64,000 nucleotides of DNA from Phylloscopus collybita (taxonomy: Eukaryota > Chordata > Aves > Passeriformes > Phylloscopidae). Positions 14,042-25,860 of this stretch are shown here, in pieces; position 1 is the first letter of the stretch; each line of letters begins with the position of its first letter. Below the pieces are notes generated by a model that was not told the origin of the DNA, made no database searches, and saw only the letters and a list, made by a program, of their open reading frames with translations. The position numbers were made by a program, and so were the translations under genes. The stretch is from positions 2,511,501-2,575,500 of the forward strand of contig JAJNNQ010000008.1 in the NCBI GenBank assembly GCA_027886175.1, read 5' to 3'.

Positions 14042-15240
14042 CAACAGCAGAACCTACAGCTTCACATCTTCAACACACCCACAACCTTCGGACCATGCTC
14101 AGTTTCTATAAAATCAGATACAAAGGATTTCCAGAAAAAGTTAGCCTGCACCTGGGATAACTCAAGAGTCCTTGAGACAACAGTGGAACAACCAGTGCCA
14201 GTTGTCCAAAGTACCCACTGAGCACCCAATTTTCATTGAGAAAAATAACTCAAAGGATGCTTCTTGCTTTCGATTTCATTTCCTCAACATAAAGCATTTG
14301 AAATACATTTTACCTATACTTAAAAGGAAAATATTGAAAAGTTATTCGTGATTTATTTTTTTAATTATCTTCTCTTTCCTCATACACCCATCTAAAAATC
14401 AGGGTCAACTTTTGTGCTGCTTTTTTTTTCTGCTTTGCTGTGAGCAGCACCCAGTTCTAGAAAGCAAGTCACACCCTGGCATTGCAGTGAAGTCTGGGAA
14501 GAAGGGAGTGGAGGGGCAGGGTCTGGAAGAACTCACCAGGTGCCTCAGTAGCTCCACTTTAAAAATATTCAATGAAAGCCACTGGGGGTTTTGGCTAAGA
14601 AATATTTTAGACACTATTTAACCAGTTACATTAGCACAACACTAAATTTTCATCAAGTCGTTCAATTTTCAATTCAAGTCATAAGATCATGTATGTTTAT
14701 ACCTTAATACTTTGCTGGAGGACAGCAGGAAAGTTTCTGATTTTTTTTAAAGCAATGTTTTCCAAAGGAACTCTCTCCTCCACCTCATTTTGTTTAATCT
14801 AATCATCAAGAAAAATGGTTTTCTGCTGAATAAAACTGCTGACACCATTATCATTGTTTTCAACGTGGGGAAACAGGAGAAATTCTTTACTGCTTCCAAT
14901 ATGGATGATAATCCACATTTTTGTGACAATATTTTGTCGATTTCCTGACAAAAAAGCACATCCTGAAAAAAACATGCCTTGAGAAGAAACAGTTTCCATG
15001 CTGACCTCTAAAAAAATGAATTCTACAACAACCCCTTAAATAATTTTATATTAGATAATTAGCTACAGAGCTAATATTTTAACTAAAAGCAGTATGCCCT
15101 ACACATCCTCAAAAATCCCAGAACCACCAGCAGAAATAAGGTTTATTCCATAAGAATAACACACTACACTTTGAGCACAGACAAATGCCAGATGAATTCA
15201 TAATTTAAACTACATTTGTGTAAGAGGATGGTTTCTTTTT

Positions 15241-15400
15241 GGATTTTGTTATTGTTGTTGGGTTTTTGGGGGGGTTTTTTGGTTTTGTGGGCTTTTTTTG
15301 GTTTTGGGGGTTTGTTGTTTTTTGTGTGGTTTGATTTGGAGGGTTTTTTTGGTTGGGTTTGCGTTTTGTTGTGTTTTTTTGGTTGGGTTTTTTTTTTTTT
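15241..15400 (+). repeat. Strand-asymmetric G/T tract (low complexity, G-rich)
   Basis: About 160 bases consist almost only of G and T on the plus strand, with repeated GGTTTTTT- and GGGTTT-type words, a G7 run near 15268-15274 and a terminal T run to 15400. The few other bases are isolated A or C. It could form G-quadruplexes on the plus strand. In a WWOX transcript it would be C/A-rich. The open frame through it (15216-15410) is a low-complexity artefact. Confidence 0.85.
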
Positions 15401-15947
15401 AACTAATTAATCAACAAATTTGAGTTGGCTAAATAAAACCTCTTCCAACGCCTCCTATTTAATTGCAGTTTGGCACCAACAAATATATATCAAAATTATA
15501 GTATCTCCCTTGACAGGAAGCTCCTTGCTTCCACACACAGTTATGGCTCTCTGCAGAGTAACCAAGAACTGCTGACAACCTTGAACACTGCTACAACAAT
15601 ATTACTATACTTGGCAGAGAAGTACCCTTGCGGCAAGAGAAAAGCTGTAATTTTAACTGTCACTTCACATTACACTAGATATTATTTCACTGTATATACA
15701 CACACACTCACAAAACTCTTAATAGACTACAGTTTTCTCGCTGCCCAGCTCCTCTATTATAAATGACAATCTAATGCTGTTGACCTAGTGGTAGGATCGC
15801 TAATAAAGCCAACATTTAACATCACTGAGAATTTTCTTTTAAAATATAGCCATCATAAATTGTCTTGTCCTGGTCGTCTCAAGCTACTTAAGTAGCTCAA
15901 ATTTATTTCACCTATTTTATTATTCATTTCAAATGAAAGAAAATGTT

Positions 15948-16379
15948 TTAAAATAAAGGGGAATTATAATTCATTAGGATTTTGATAGCACGTTCAGAAA
16001 TAGTTGAGTAATTGCTGGTATTGTAAAGTTTAATACATTCATCCACGAGCTGCTGTGGTAAGAAAGGGATTATTTCACTCAAAAAGGGCCCAACAAAATT
16101 ATCTTTCAAGATTTCTAATAATAAGGTAAGGAGAAAGGTAACAATAGGTGATAAATAACAGGGAGTCAGAAGTAGAGCTAAATTACTGACTTCCTCTCCG
16201 GGCCCATTTCTGTAACTACAAAAATGAGCATGGAAGCATTTAATTGAAAAATAAATTTTGAGTACATAATACGGAGGACAAAGCCCCTTCTTTAAAATTT
16301 TCAGTGGTACAAACTGTTCTGCTTTCGAAATTAATATCTTTATGGCCCAGTGAAAGGGACATTTTGTTCTTTTAAACAA
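15948..16379 (-). other. 143-codon open reading frame, unrecognised; probably noncoding
   Basis: An uninterrupted minus-strand frame of 143 codons in AT-rich DNA where stops should be frequent. The predicted protein is hydrophobic in the middle (FLLTLLLEILKDNFVGPFLS), with no domain I recognise. No promoter, splice or polyadenylation context was identified. The openness may be chance, or may reflect a slowly evolving noncoding element. It is in WWOX sense, so it could at most be part of an unannotated intronic exon. Confidence 0.2.
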
Positions 16380-19300
16380 TATCCAATTCTAAAATAGTTT
16401 ACAGCACAGTTTACCTCCTTACTTTTTATTTTCTATGCTGCATACCTTCATACACAGACTGCTCACAGATTCCTAAACATTTTTGCATGTGCACATTCAG
16501 AATTTGCACAGTCCCACTGTACACCAGCAAAAGAATCTCAGTGAAACATGGCCACTATCAAATCCTACAGGCAAGCCTAACTGCTAGAAATCAAGTTTTG
16601 CAATACTCTTATGTCAGTTCACTAGACTGCAAGCAACTGCTGTGTTTTTTGCTAAAAGTAAGACAAGATTTAAATAAGCAAACTGGACTTAAATAGACCC
16701 AAATCGTGCCTGGAAACAGTCATTACTAAAAAGCACTGTTCTGATTTCACTGTAGTTCTGTAGTTCAGGCATGCTTTGCTCCTACCCTTGTGTTATTGAT
16801 ATAGTGTTTCAAATGCATTTAGAAAGGCACCATCTCACTTGTGCTGTTTAGATAAGGAAGCATCACTGAACCTCTTTGCCCTTCTCCAATAAAATGTATC
16901 AAAAATTTCAGCACTGTCTGCTGACCGCACCACATTTAACAAGATTCACAAATGAACCCAGAGTAAGTTTCCCACTGTGACACATTAATAATAAGTTCCT
17001 TATCCCATCTATCCCAAGCCATGAATATGTAATGTTATAAAATGAGTCCTTTTCACACAACAGAACCTCAGACGTGAATAAATAAAAACTATCCATCACA
17101 AGCCTGTGAAAAATTAATGAGAGTTCTGAGACATAAGGAAAAATTGGTTACTGAGATGATAAGGTCCAGTATGTAAAAATCATGTTCCTCACCAGCTGTA
17201 AATTTTGTTTTAAAACTTTGCAAAAAGAGTTTAAGAAAAAAAAAAAAAGAAAAGTCTTTCTAGAGCATATTTACCATAAGAAACAGAGAAGGGGAAAGTG
17301 CTTTAATGGTGAGACATATATCTGAGTAACCCAGACAGCCTTTGGAACCGGGAAGGGATCAAACACGGCCGTAACAGGGAGTTACAGCTCCAGTTACAGC
17401 AAAGTTGTAACCTTAGATATTTAGAACCACAATTCCTATTCTATTTCTTTTCCCTTCAGGATGGAAATTCCTGCTGAAATAAGGCACTACATCTCCCTAA
17501 ACTTCATTTACTCGGATAAAAGAAGAACGTGTAGAAATAAATTATTTTCAGTCATGTGAATGTCTCTTCACTGTGCCAGTGAAGATTTTAATCTCTCCAT
17601 ATGGAGTAATCCGGTTTGAAATATGAAAATAAGAAAAAAAATTTCAAGAGTCAAGCTTGTTTTTGTTTATGTGTTTATCAATACATTTTCCCAATCCTGC
17701 CCCAAAGACCATACTGATGTTTGAGGACCACAAGTGCTGTGCAAGGTCTGCTCCACCCACATCACCAAGAAATGCTGGAACTTTGTCCCCAGGCAGGGAA
17801 ACAAGGAGAAAGAGCAAGAGGTACTGCCCAAGTCCTTGAAAGACTTTCTTCAAAACAAACAGCACTTTCTAAACTTTTCTACCAATGGACTTCAGGAAAG
17901 ACTGTAGGATCTACAGCCCATTTTGTGAAATGTTAGCCATTTTAATGCCTCACAGCTAAAATGAAAATTATGCTTTGTGATACCAAACTAGGTCACCTAT
18001 TTTTCTCCAAAATCTGTCTCTTCTCACCAGCTCTTCCCCATTAATTTTCTCTTTTCTATCCCACCATCATTCCCACATCAAGAATCTACAGGTTCCTCCA
18101 GATTTGGTGTTCAAAACTATTAATCATTTCTTCGTTTCTTAATTTTGACAAATAAAAACGCATTTAACTCCTTTTTGTTTACTTCAGTGACCATCTTCTG
18201 TTAACGCATCCCAAGGGACAGTGGACAAACTCAGGGCTTCTCCTTTGCTGGGTGGTGCACATGTGTGAAGTGATGAGCTTGGAGAACGTGTTACTGAGCC
18301 TTTCCTTGGTTAACAGGACAGGACACCATAATGAAAAAGGACAGTGGCAGAGCCCTGCTCCCTCCCCAGAGTACAGATTAGATTTCTCTATCGAGGAGTG
18401 GCTTCACTACATCAAAACCTGGTCAAGCAGGATGTTTTATTCTTGGCTCCTTGAAAGTGGTTATGTCGGAAAGGATGGCCTCCAGAGTGCTGTCAGGGGT
18501 GTCTATCTGCAAAATAAATTACCTTTTCAATCCTGCACTGGCAGTGATTGAGTGACTGTAAAGAATTATTTATTAGTCTTAAAATGCCAGTGGATACAGT
18601 TAAGGAACTATTTTCTCTACAAAACTATCATGGCCTCAAAGCAGAAAGGGAAATATGCTACAACCTCCTTAGACTGGTTGAGTTTGTTTGAGGGAAAGGC
18701 AGGTCCCCTCTGCAAGGCTCTACAAGAGCTCAATTCCTATTCAAAATTCCTATATTCCAGACAAATGGCCAGACTCCCTTTGGGTTCTTCTTGGTCACCT
18801 TTGCCACGACCACTTGCTTTTCTTAACTTTAATGTTACAAATGCAGTAACTCTCTTGGGGGGGAAATCGGGGCAGAAATCATTAAAAAACACCACACCTA
18901 AAAACCAAAACCCCAAACCCTAGCACAGTCCCATTACCATAAAGTTCTCCTTACCATGATGAAAAAGAAAAAAACAAACCTGCAGCCAAATCATTTCACA
19001 TCAGAAGCTACTCCTGTTTTAGAATATCTGACTTTAGAATATATTAAGTCCTTTGGTTTGCATTCAGACTCTCCCATATTTTCAGTAAATTTTCTTATTA
19101 AAGTTTTTCTCTCCCCTTTCACTCATGAAATTTCAGAGTCTCTCAAATATGTTCATCGGACTATTTATAAGGCCTTGCTGCTTACGTAGGTATTAGATTT
19201 TCAACTGGGCCAAGGCAGCTGAAGATTCCTTTCTTAAATACCCTTATTGCAGGTTGACCTTTCTTGACTTGATACACACATTTTGCAGGGGAAAAGCCTT

Positions 19301-19543
19301 CAGGGCCATAATCAGCACAGTCATATGCCCACCATACCAATACAGAAGAGCATGGCAAAAGCCTGCTAAATATCTTTGACATATATTATTACTACTCTTT
19401 GAGGTCAACTTTACATATCAACTCCCCATGAGGAAAGGCCAACTGAGAGTTGATTAATTTTCAGACATATTTTAACTCTTACAATATGCATCCCCATATG
19501 TGAGCAAAAGACGCTGAAATATGTTTTTTTTACTTGGGGAGCT

Positions 19544-19554
19544 GGGGGGGGGGG
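19544..19554 (+). repeat. Homopolymer G11
   Basis: Eleven consecutive G after GGGGAGCT. It is unusual in this AT-rich intron and likely unstable. Confidence 0.8.
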
Positions 19555-20383
19555 TTAGAATTAAGAGCAGTAGTGTTCTTGGATTCTCTAAGTCACAAGG
19601 GACAGCAGTGAAGGACAACCAGAAACGATGTCAATTTGCTATTTCCGTCTGAAGAGTAGCAGCCCCTGTAATGCACTTCCTCTGCTGTTGCAGCATCAAC
19701 ATTCCTCTGTATTTTTATGCAATCTATATTTTCACTTGCCTGGCACTGCAGTGGTTGCAATTGGCAGTGCAATAGATGAGTGGGCAAAGCATGAAATTAA
19801 AAGATATTCTCCCTGCGTCGCGCTGACAGTGCAAAATCTCAGCCAATAGCAGCCAAACCCCAGAATGTTTATTTTTAAACTAGGGCAATATACCATTAGT
19901 TCTCAAGTTTAATTCGATTGATTTTCAGGAAAAATAACAATAAAATTAACCCCTGGATAGGACAATCTCTTGGTGATGGATGAGAGTGCTGCAGAGAACA
20001 CCAGACCTCACACAATGAATTCTCTGCCATCAGTCTCCCCCGTGGGACACCCAGGCAGACCAGGACAGAAGTGATTCTGGGGCCAAGAGGAGTTCCCCGC
20101 TTCATCACCTCAGCAAGGATGGATTCCACGACCTTCTGAGAAAAGCCTATATATAATTTTTGCTGAATAGGCCCCTCAGTTAGCAGCAGAATCCAATTTG
20201 TAATTTAGCCTTAAATGCATACTCCACAAAAAGCTATCAGGTAAGAAAAACACCTGACATGTAGATAAAAATGCTTTTTGACATACGTAAGTAAAAATAA
20301 TACTATGGCTTTTCTTAAATTAGCCATTTGAAGTGTGCATACCCTGGAAAAGTTTCAGCATATAAGCATTTATTTTGGTCTTA

Positions 20384-20420
20384 CTTTTCTTTTTTTTTTT
20401 TTTTTCTTTTTTTCTTTTTT
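20384..20420 (+). repeat. Pyrimidine-rich T/C tract
   Basis: About 37 bases of T with occasional C on the plus strand, immediately before the candidate conserved block at 20440-20780. Confidence 0.75.
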
Positions 20421-20439
20421 AACCAAGAAAATATTTATG

Positions 20440-20780
20440 AAAAGAAAAATAAATAATTAATTTTCCTGGCTGCAAGCTGGGATTCTTTCCTGGTTAAACT
20501 ATATGCAGTGAAATGGCATTTAAATTATATGAGAGAATTGATTCAAATGGCTTCCATTAGCAATTTGGCAGGCTGCTGTGAATTGCTCCTAATCAATTTT
20601 AAATAAAGCCATTCTATCTGCGAATGGAGGCGTCTTCGTGTTAAACATCTCCACGTTGCACAACTGAAAAACAGGGGCTAAAATACAAATTTCTTCATGA
20701 TTTTTTATAACTCGTTGTGTTTAACAATGTGCCATCAGCGAAACTAATGCAAAATAAAATAACTGCCTGTGTCCTCAGAG
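20440..20780. promoter_or_regulatory. Candidate conserved noncoding element
   Basis: A repeat-free AT-rich block with retained CpGs and clustered words: ATTGATT (20537-20543) and AATCAAT (20591-20597), which are Onecut/homeodomain-type, ATTAGCAATT, and TAATGCAAAAT (20745-20755, homeodomain/POU type). Retained CpG in AT-rich intron suggests selective constraint, but this is inference only. Confidence 0.33.
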
Positions 20781-23700
20781 AAATGTTCTGGGCTCTAAAG
20801 GTTTTCTCTTTTCTCTTATGTTAATGAATATTTCAAAGTAATGCTGTTCTAGGCCATTTTACAGTACAATTGTATCTTAATTTTGCTTGAGATTTTATCA
20901 AGAGCAATTAGATCCATTTGAGTTGTAGATACTCAACACACATACAGTATCACCATTTGAAGCAGGTGCATTTGTATTATGAGAATTTATATTAAAAAAT
21001 AAAAGCTACAAGAATGTCATCAGACATTCAGAATTTTCTGCTTGATGTGTCTGGCTGTTGTTTAGAGGAGACATCTACAATTTCAAATCAAACTTTTTTC
21101 CTGCAAAATCTTTCTACAGCACAAGAGAACAAATTCTAGTTGTGACAACCTATTTTTTACTTAAAGTAGCTCGAAGGACACACTTTCTTAGTGGGCATAA
21201 GAAGACAAACAGAAAAATTAAACCATTGCAGTTCTCATTAATCCAGCCACATTGTTCCAACAAACCTGTAAATGGATTTATAAAAACATTGAATGTGAAA
21301 TATCTTACATTAGCAACAAAATCAAACTTATCATTTCAGTACAATTCTTCAGTTTGACTTCATGTGCCATGAAAAGAGACAAGGCTGGTTTAGGTGCTGC
21401 AAAATTCTGGGATGTGAACTCAGTACCACAGCTTCAGGTGGCCACGGTCTGGTTTGGTGTGTCTGGCAAAGCAGGTACTGGCATGTGAGTCAGAAAGGGT
21501 CTGGGTTTGTTCCTCTCAGAACAGAATCCCAGAAAACCTTGTCCTGGTGGCTTCAATGATTCTGGTATTCAGAAAATCTTCTTCCTCAGTCTGATGTCCA
21601 GCTCTTAATGGATCATATTTGGTACTGAATCGTTTAAGGAAAAAGGAGATATCGTTCATCTTATACAGAAATACTTGAGTCTTGCTTCAGAAAGCTTTTT
21701 ATATATAAGAAATAATGAACAGAATAATGGTATCAAGAACACTCTAATGAGTCAAAATTAAGTAAAAAATTATCATTTTAGAAAGTATTGTTTACATGTG
21801 ATCCATTTATAGTTTAAATCATCTTCCTAATAAGGTAAAGTACATAATAAACTCTCAGAAACCAGTGAAAAAGCAGCTTCAATCACAGACAAGGAATTCA
21901 CACTTTGTGGTCTGGGGAGACCTGGGGAGTGGGAATATGAAGTGCTTTTCCCACATGAAGAAAACAGTTATTTAACAGACTGTGACTGCTACAGTAAATC
22001 AAAGATTTGCTTTACAAAGCAGTAAACTTGGTGAGGGGGAACCTCTTCCAAAGGCCATAAAGCAAAGAGGTGCAAGCAAATAAAGCTGCCCCACACACTT
22101 CCACTCTTCAGTTCCCAACACTAAAGCACAACTTTCAAGAATCAGAAAAGTTAGCAGGAGGTACTGCACAGGATACCTTTGCTTTTTCATCCTCAGAGCA
22201 TGGACATGCAGATGGAGCACTACAGGCTAACAGCTGATACAAAGGAATGCTTAATTCTGCTGTTCCACTTTTCAGTGCATGCACAATCTGGTCTGTGCAG
22301 AGATGCTGTTGTGTGCTGAGGTTTAGGGATGCACATTCTGTGCTTATAAAAGCTCAAATTGCACAGCACCTACACAAGAGAGCTTGATAGCTTCCCTGAT
22401 AACTGCAACCCCACGTGCCCTTGAAGGAAAGAGTCACCCTTCCACACCACAGCTGGAGAGAGAGCTCTGTCTTTCGTGATGAAAGCAAAGACACTAAAAG
22501 GAGACTGCATCTCTCTTGCTTTCTTTGTGAAACCTATGGAAATCACTAACCTTCCCAAACAGAAGCAGAAAATGCTTTCTAATGTGAAAAACTCAGTATC
22601 CAGTTTTGTCCTGGGAAAGATTTTTGTGGTATGTTAACTACTTCAAAACAGAGATCTATTAATATCTCTATTATTAACAAAACCTACAGAGGAAGCAATT
22701 AACACAACCTTAATGCTAAACAATTTTTGAGCTCAGCACATTCAGACAAGACTACTCATCACAAAATTACTGTTCTTATTTCTGTTGCTTGCTAAACAAG
22801 GTAATACAGTAATACTTACCACAACAGTATTATGCAATGATCCACTTTTAATGCACACCAGCATTCAAGAAATTAGATATAGCAAAAATCTCTCATGACT
22901 ACTTAAATTTTAATCACTTTTTTATTGTTATACTGCAGGAGTCAAGAGTACAGTAAACAACGTTCTTAACCCCACTGGGCCTTAAGCAGGTTCTCCTTAC
23001 AGAAATGTGAAGATGTTGGCAATTTGTACTGTTCAGAGATGCTAAAAAAGTCTGCCGTCATCCAATACCCCCTTGTATCATTAAAACATTCTTATACAGC
23101 TAATTCACTGACAGCTCAGATACCTTAAATCCATCAATAGCACTGGAAATAAAAAAAAAAAAGAAACAGACTATGAAAAAAAAAAAAAAACGCTTCAACA
23201 AATCTTTAAAGCAACTTCTTTTAAAAATTCTTTGTTTGGGGATTTCTCACAAACTTGAACAAGAGAGGAAAAGAAAAGAAAAAGGCATAAAAAATTTCAT
23301 TGCCTGAGCTTGCTGAAGTAATCTAGGATTTCTATTGAGAAGGAGTGCTATTGAAATAAACAGTACTCTTTGGCTGGCTGAGTAAGACAACCAGTAAATT
23401 AAATCCTCCATGTCTTCTTCAAATATTTTTCTTTACGAACAGGTTTGTATCTATCCCAGAAATAAAATCCTGATGGCTCAAAATCACAGGCTTTCTGTAC
23501 CAGTTCTGAGCCTGTGTTTGACCAGTGTCCTCCTCAAACACAAGACAAACAGATGTGCATTGAACCTATAAATGTTTACACAAACTGCAGGGTTCAGCCG
23601 TGGGTACAGCTGCTCTTGAACACAATTTCACAGAGCTGAAGTCACTCAGATGTAACTCAGACCCAGTGCTGGACCCACTATTGCTTCTGGTTTTTCACAC

Positions 23701-25631
23701 ATGGGAAAAAAAAGTCCTAGAATATGTCAATAAAAAGAGAAGCTCTCAAAAAGGTGTGAAGAACACAGAGAACATGTATCCAAAGGAAGGTAAACCAGCA
23801 CTCAGGGTCAGCTCCCATCGAGCTCAAAACCAGCAGGCACAGCCCTGGAAATGCTCTCTGGGGTAAGATGCTGAAGGACACAGAGCTAGAACATTTCTTA
23901 AAGTCCTGGAATATACTTAGTACCTTATTTAGAAGGAAAATAAAAGCTATACAAACTTCTTCCAAACTGTCTCTTCGTGCTGTCTCCAATTAGCAGGTTT
24001 CCCCCCTCAATTTAGATATTCTAAATCCCTCATAACTTAGAGCACTTATCAGCCATCTTTATGGTACTTGGAACAAACTACTTAAATAAACACCATGAAA
24101 AATGTTGGACCCTCACTACCTGTATTTTTCTATCCTGACCTCTCCTAGCACAGTACATTCATCAGTTTAGAAAGCAAAGAAAGAGGTACAAAGGTAAGAT
24201 CTTTTCTGTCCTCAAAGTGTCTGATAAATATAAATATCAGCTTTACATCCATGACTCATGACATCTTATGACATTTTAAAATATATTTAATAGCTTAAAA
24301 AAAACCCCTCTAAATAGCTCCAGTCATTTACTGTAAATGTCCACTGTAGGTCACATGCTCATCAGATGGAGTACATTTAGCATGCATTTAAGGCCTTGCT
24401 GTTGCTTTTCAAAACAAAAAGAAATAAATCTTAATACTCTCAGTTCTAATGTATGGATACAAGCCATTAATCACTCAGACAAACATATGTAGGCTGCAGC
24501 CCTGTATATGCTTTAAGAATAGAAATCAGATGAACACAGCTTACACCTTCAGGTACATCTGTGCTCTCCCCAACTCACATCATTTGAAATTTGGTACAGA
24601 AGTTATGAGTTGTGCTCTTCTTTCTGTAAATATCCAGAACATCTGCAGGCCACTCCCTATAGGGGATTTTTTGGTTTGCTGTGATTTTTGAATGAGCCAG
24701 AGCAGACAGTGAACATTTCACTATGAACTGTCAAATTTTTCATGCAGATTCGAGTTTTCATCTTCCTTTTCATTCACCATTACAAACAGAAAAGGGCATT
24801 TAAAAGAATAGTGCATAAACATCCGTCTTATCCCAAGTCTGTTTCCGCTAAAATCACTGCCAAGCTCCCATTGATTTCAGCATCACAAAAGAGCCATTCC
24901 ATAAAGTACTGCCTCATATTTTATGAGTTTGGATTTCTTCTCTGGTACTGCTACTAGAAATTTTCCCATTCTAAGAAAAGGCAACAGACAGGTTTAATTT
25001 GACATATTTACATATTACTAAAAGAAAGTCTCCCAAACCCTACACATTCATTTTCAGACAAGAACATTTCATAACAGTCTGCTACAAGAATGATTAATGC
25101 ACATCTCAACTTCAAGTTTCAGTAGTGGAAGATAATAAGAACATTTAATGCAGCTGAAGGAGTAGTTTCCTTCAGCAGAAGGAGTAGGGAAAAAAAAGTT
25201 TGTAAGCAGTCAAACAGAATTGCCTGATAAGAAAATAAAATTAAATTGTAATGATTGTCTTGTTCACATAAACAAATAACATGCAAAAAACAACTGCTAA
25301 TCAGATGTCCTTTCTCTCAGGACAGCTTACAATACACCCAGTGACAGCAAGCACCAGAGAAGTCACTGCTCCCTATGTAGATTTGAGGTTAGGCTAAAAA
25401 CCTTAAATCCTATTTATAATTCTGGAAATAAGGTAAGCAACAGAAACCAAACCCCATCTGATCATGAGAGAAGGGATGGGCAGATGTCAAACTTCCTGCT
25501 GCTCTTAAGGAAAGGACAGAGAATCAACAGAAAGAAAAATGCATCTTCAAACAGCACATACAAGTCCTCTTTATACATGGAAAATCTGAAAGTATTTCCA
25601 TTCCTGATTTCCAAAGCTACCAAATAACCAA

Positions 25632-25860
25632 TCATAGAAACATAGGATGGTTTGTGTTGGAAGGGACCTTAAAGCTCATCTCATTCCACCCCCTGCCATG
25701 GGCAGGGACACCTTCCACTATCCCAGGCTGCTCCAAGCTCTGTCCAACCTGGCCTTGGACACTTCCAGGGATCCAGGGGCAGCCACAGCTTCTCTGGGCA
25801 CCCTGTGCCAGGGCCCTGCCACCCTCACAGGAAGGATTTCTTCCTTCAATCCTTCCAACT
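25632..25860 (-). mobile_element. CR1 LINE fragment, 3' end, 5'-truncated
   Basis: On the plus strand the segment begins TCATAGAAACATAGGATGG and continues TTGGAAGGGACCTTAAAGCT, then CTGCCATGGGCAGGGACACC. These are hallmark reverse-complement words of the avian CR1 3' untranslated region. The terminal TCATAGAA/CATAGG words are the degenerate octamer tail. The element is therefore on the minus strand, with its 3' end at 25632. Similarity fades after the GGATTTCTTCCTTC words near 25850, a typical CR1 5' truncation. It carries no usable reverse transcriptase, and two open frames across it are accidental. It is in the same sense as WWOX. Confidence 0.93.

Larger units (their letters stand above)
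9647..15240. other. AT-rich intron, no gene recognised
   Basis: Apart from the microsatellite, A40 run and palindrome listed separately, this stretch is plain intron. A segment at about 12840-12990 has ATTAATGCAAATGAG-type words that could mark a small regulatory element, but support is weak. Confidence 0.6.
16380..25631. other. AT-rich intron, no gene recognised
   Basis: Outside the features listed separately, I see only short A/T runs. A segment at about 19640-19860 retains CpGs (CTGCGTCGCGCTGACAG) and may be constrained, without further evidence. No RNA gene was recognised. Confidence 0.6.

Noticed and set aside
15216..15410. 64-codon Gly/Phe/Leu/Trp-rich frame
   Set aside because: Pure translation of the G/T low-complexity tract.
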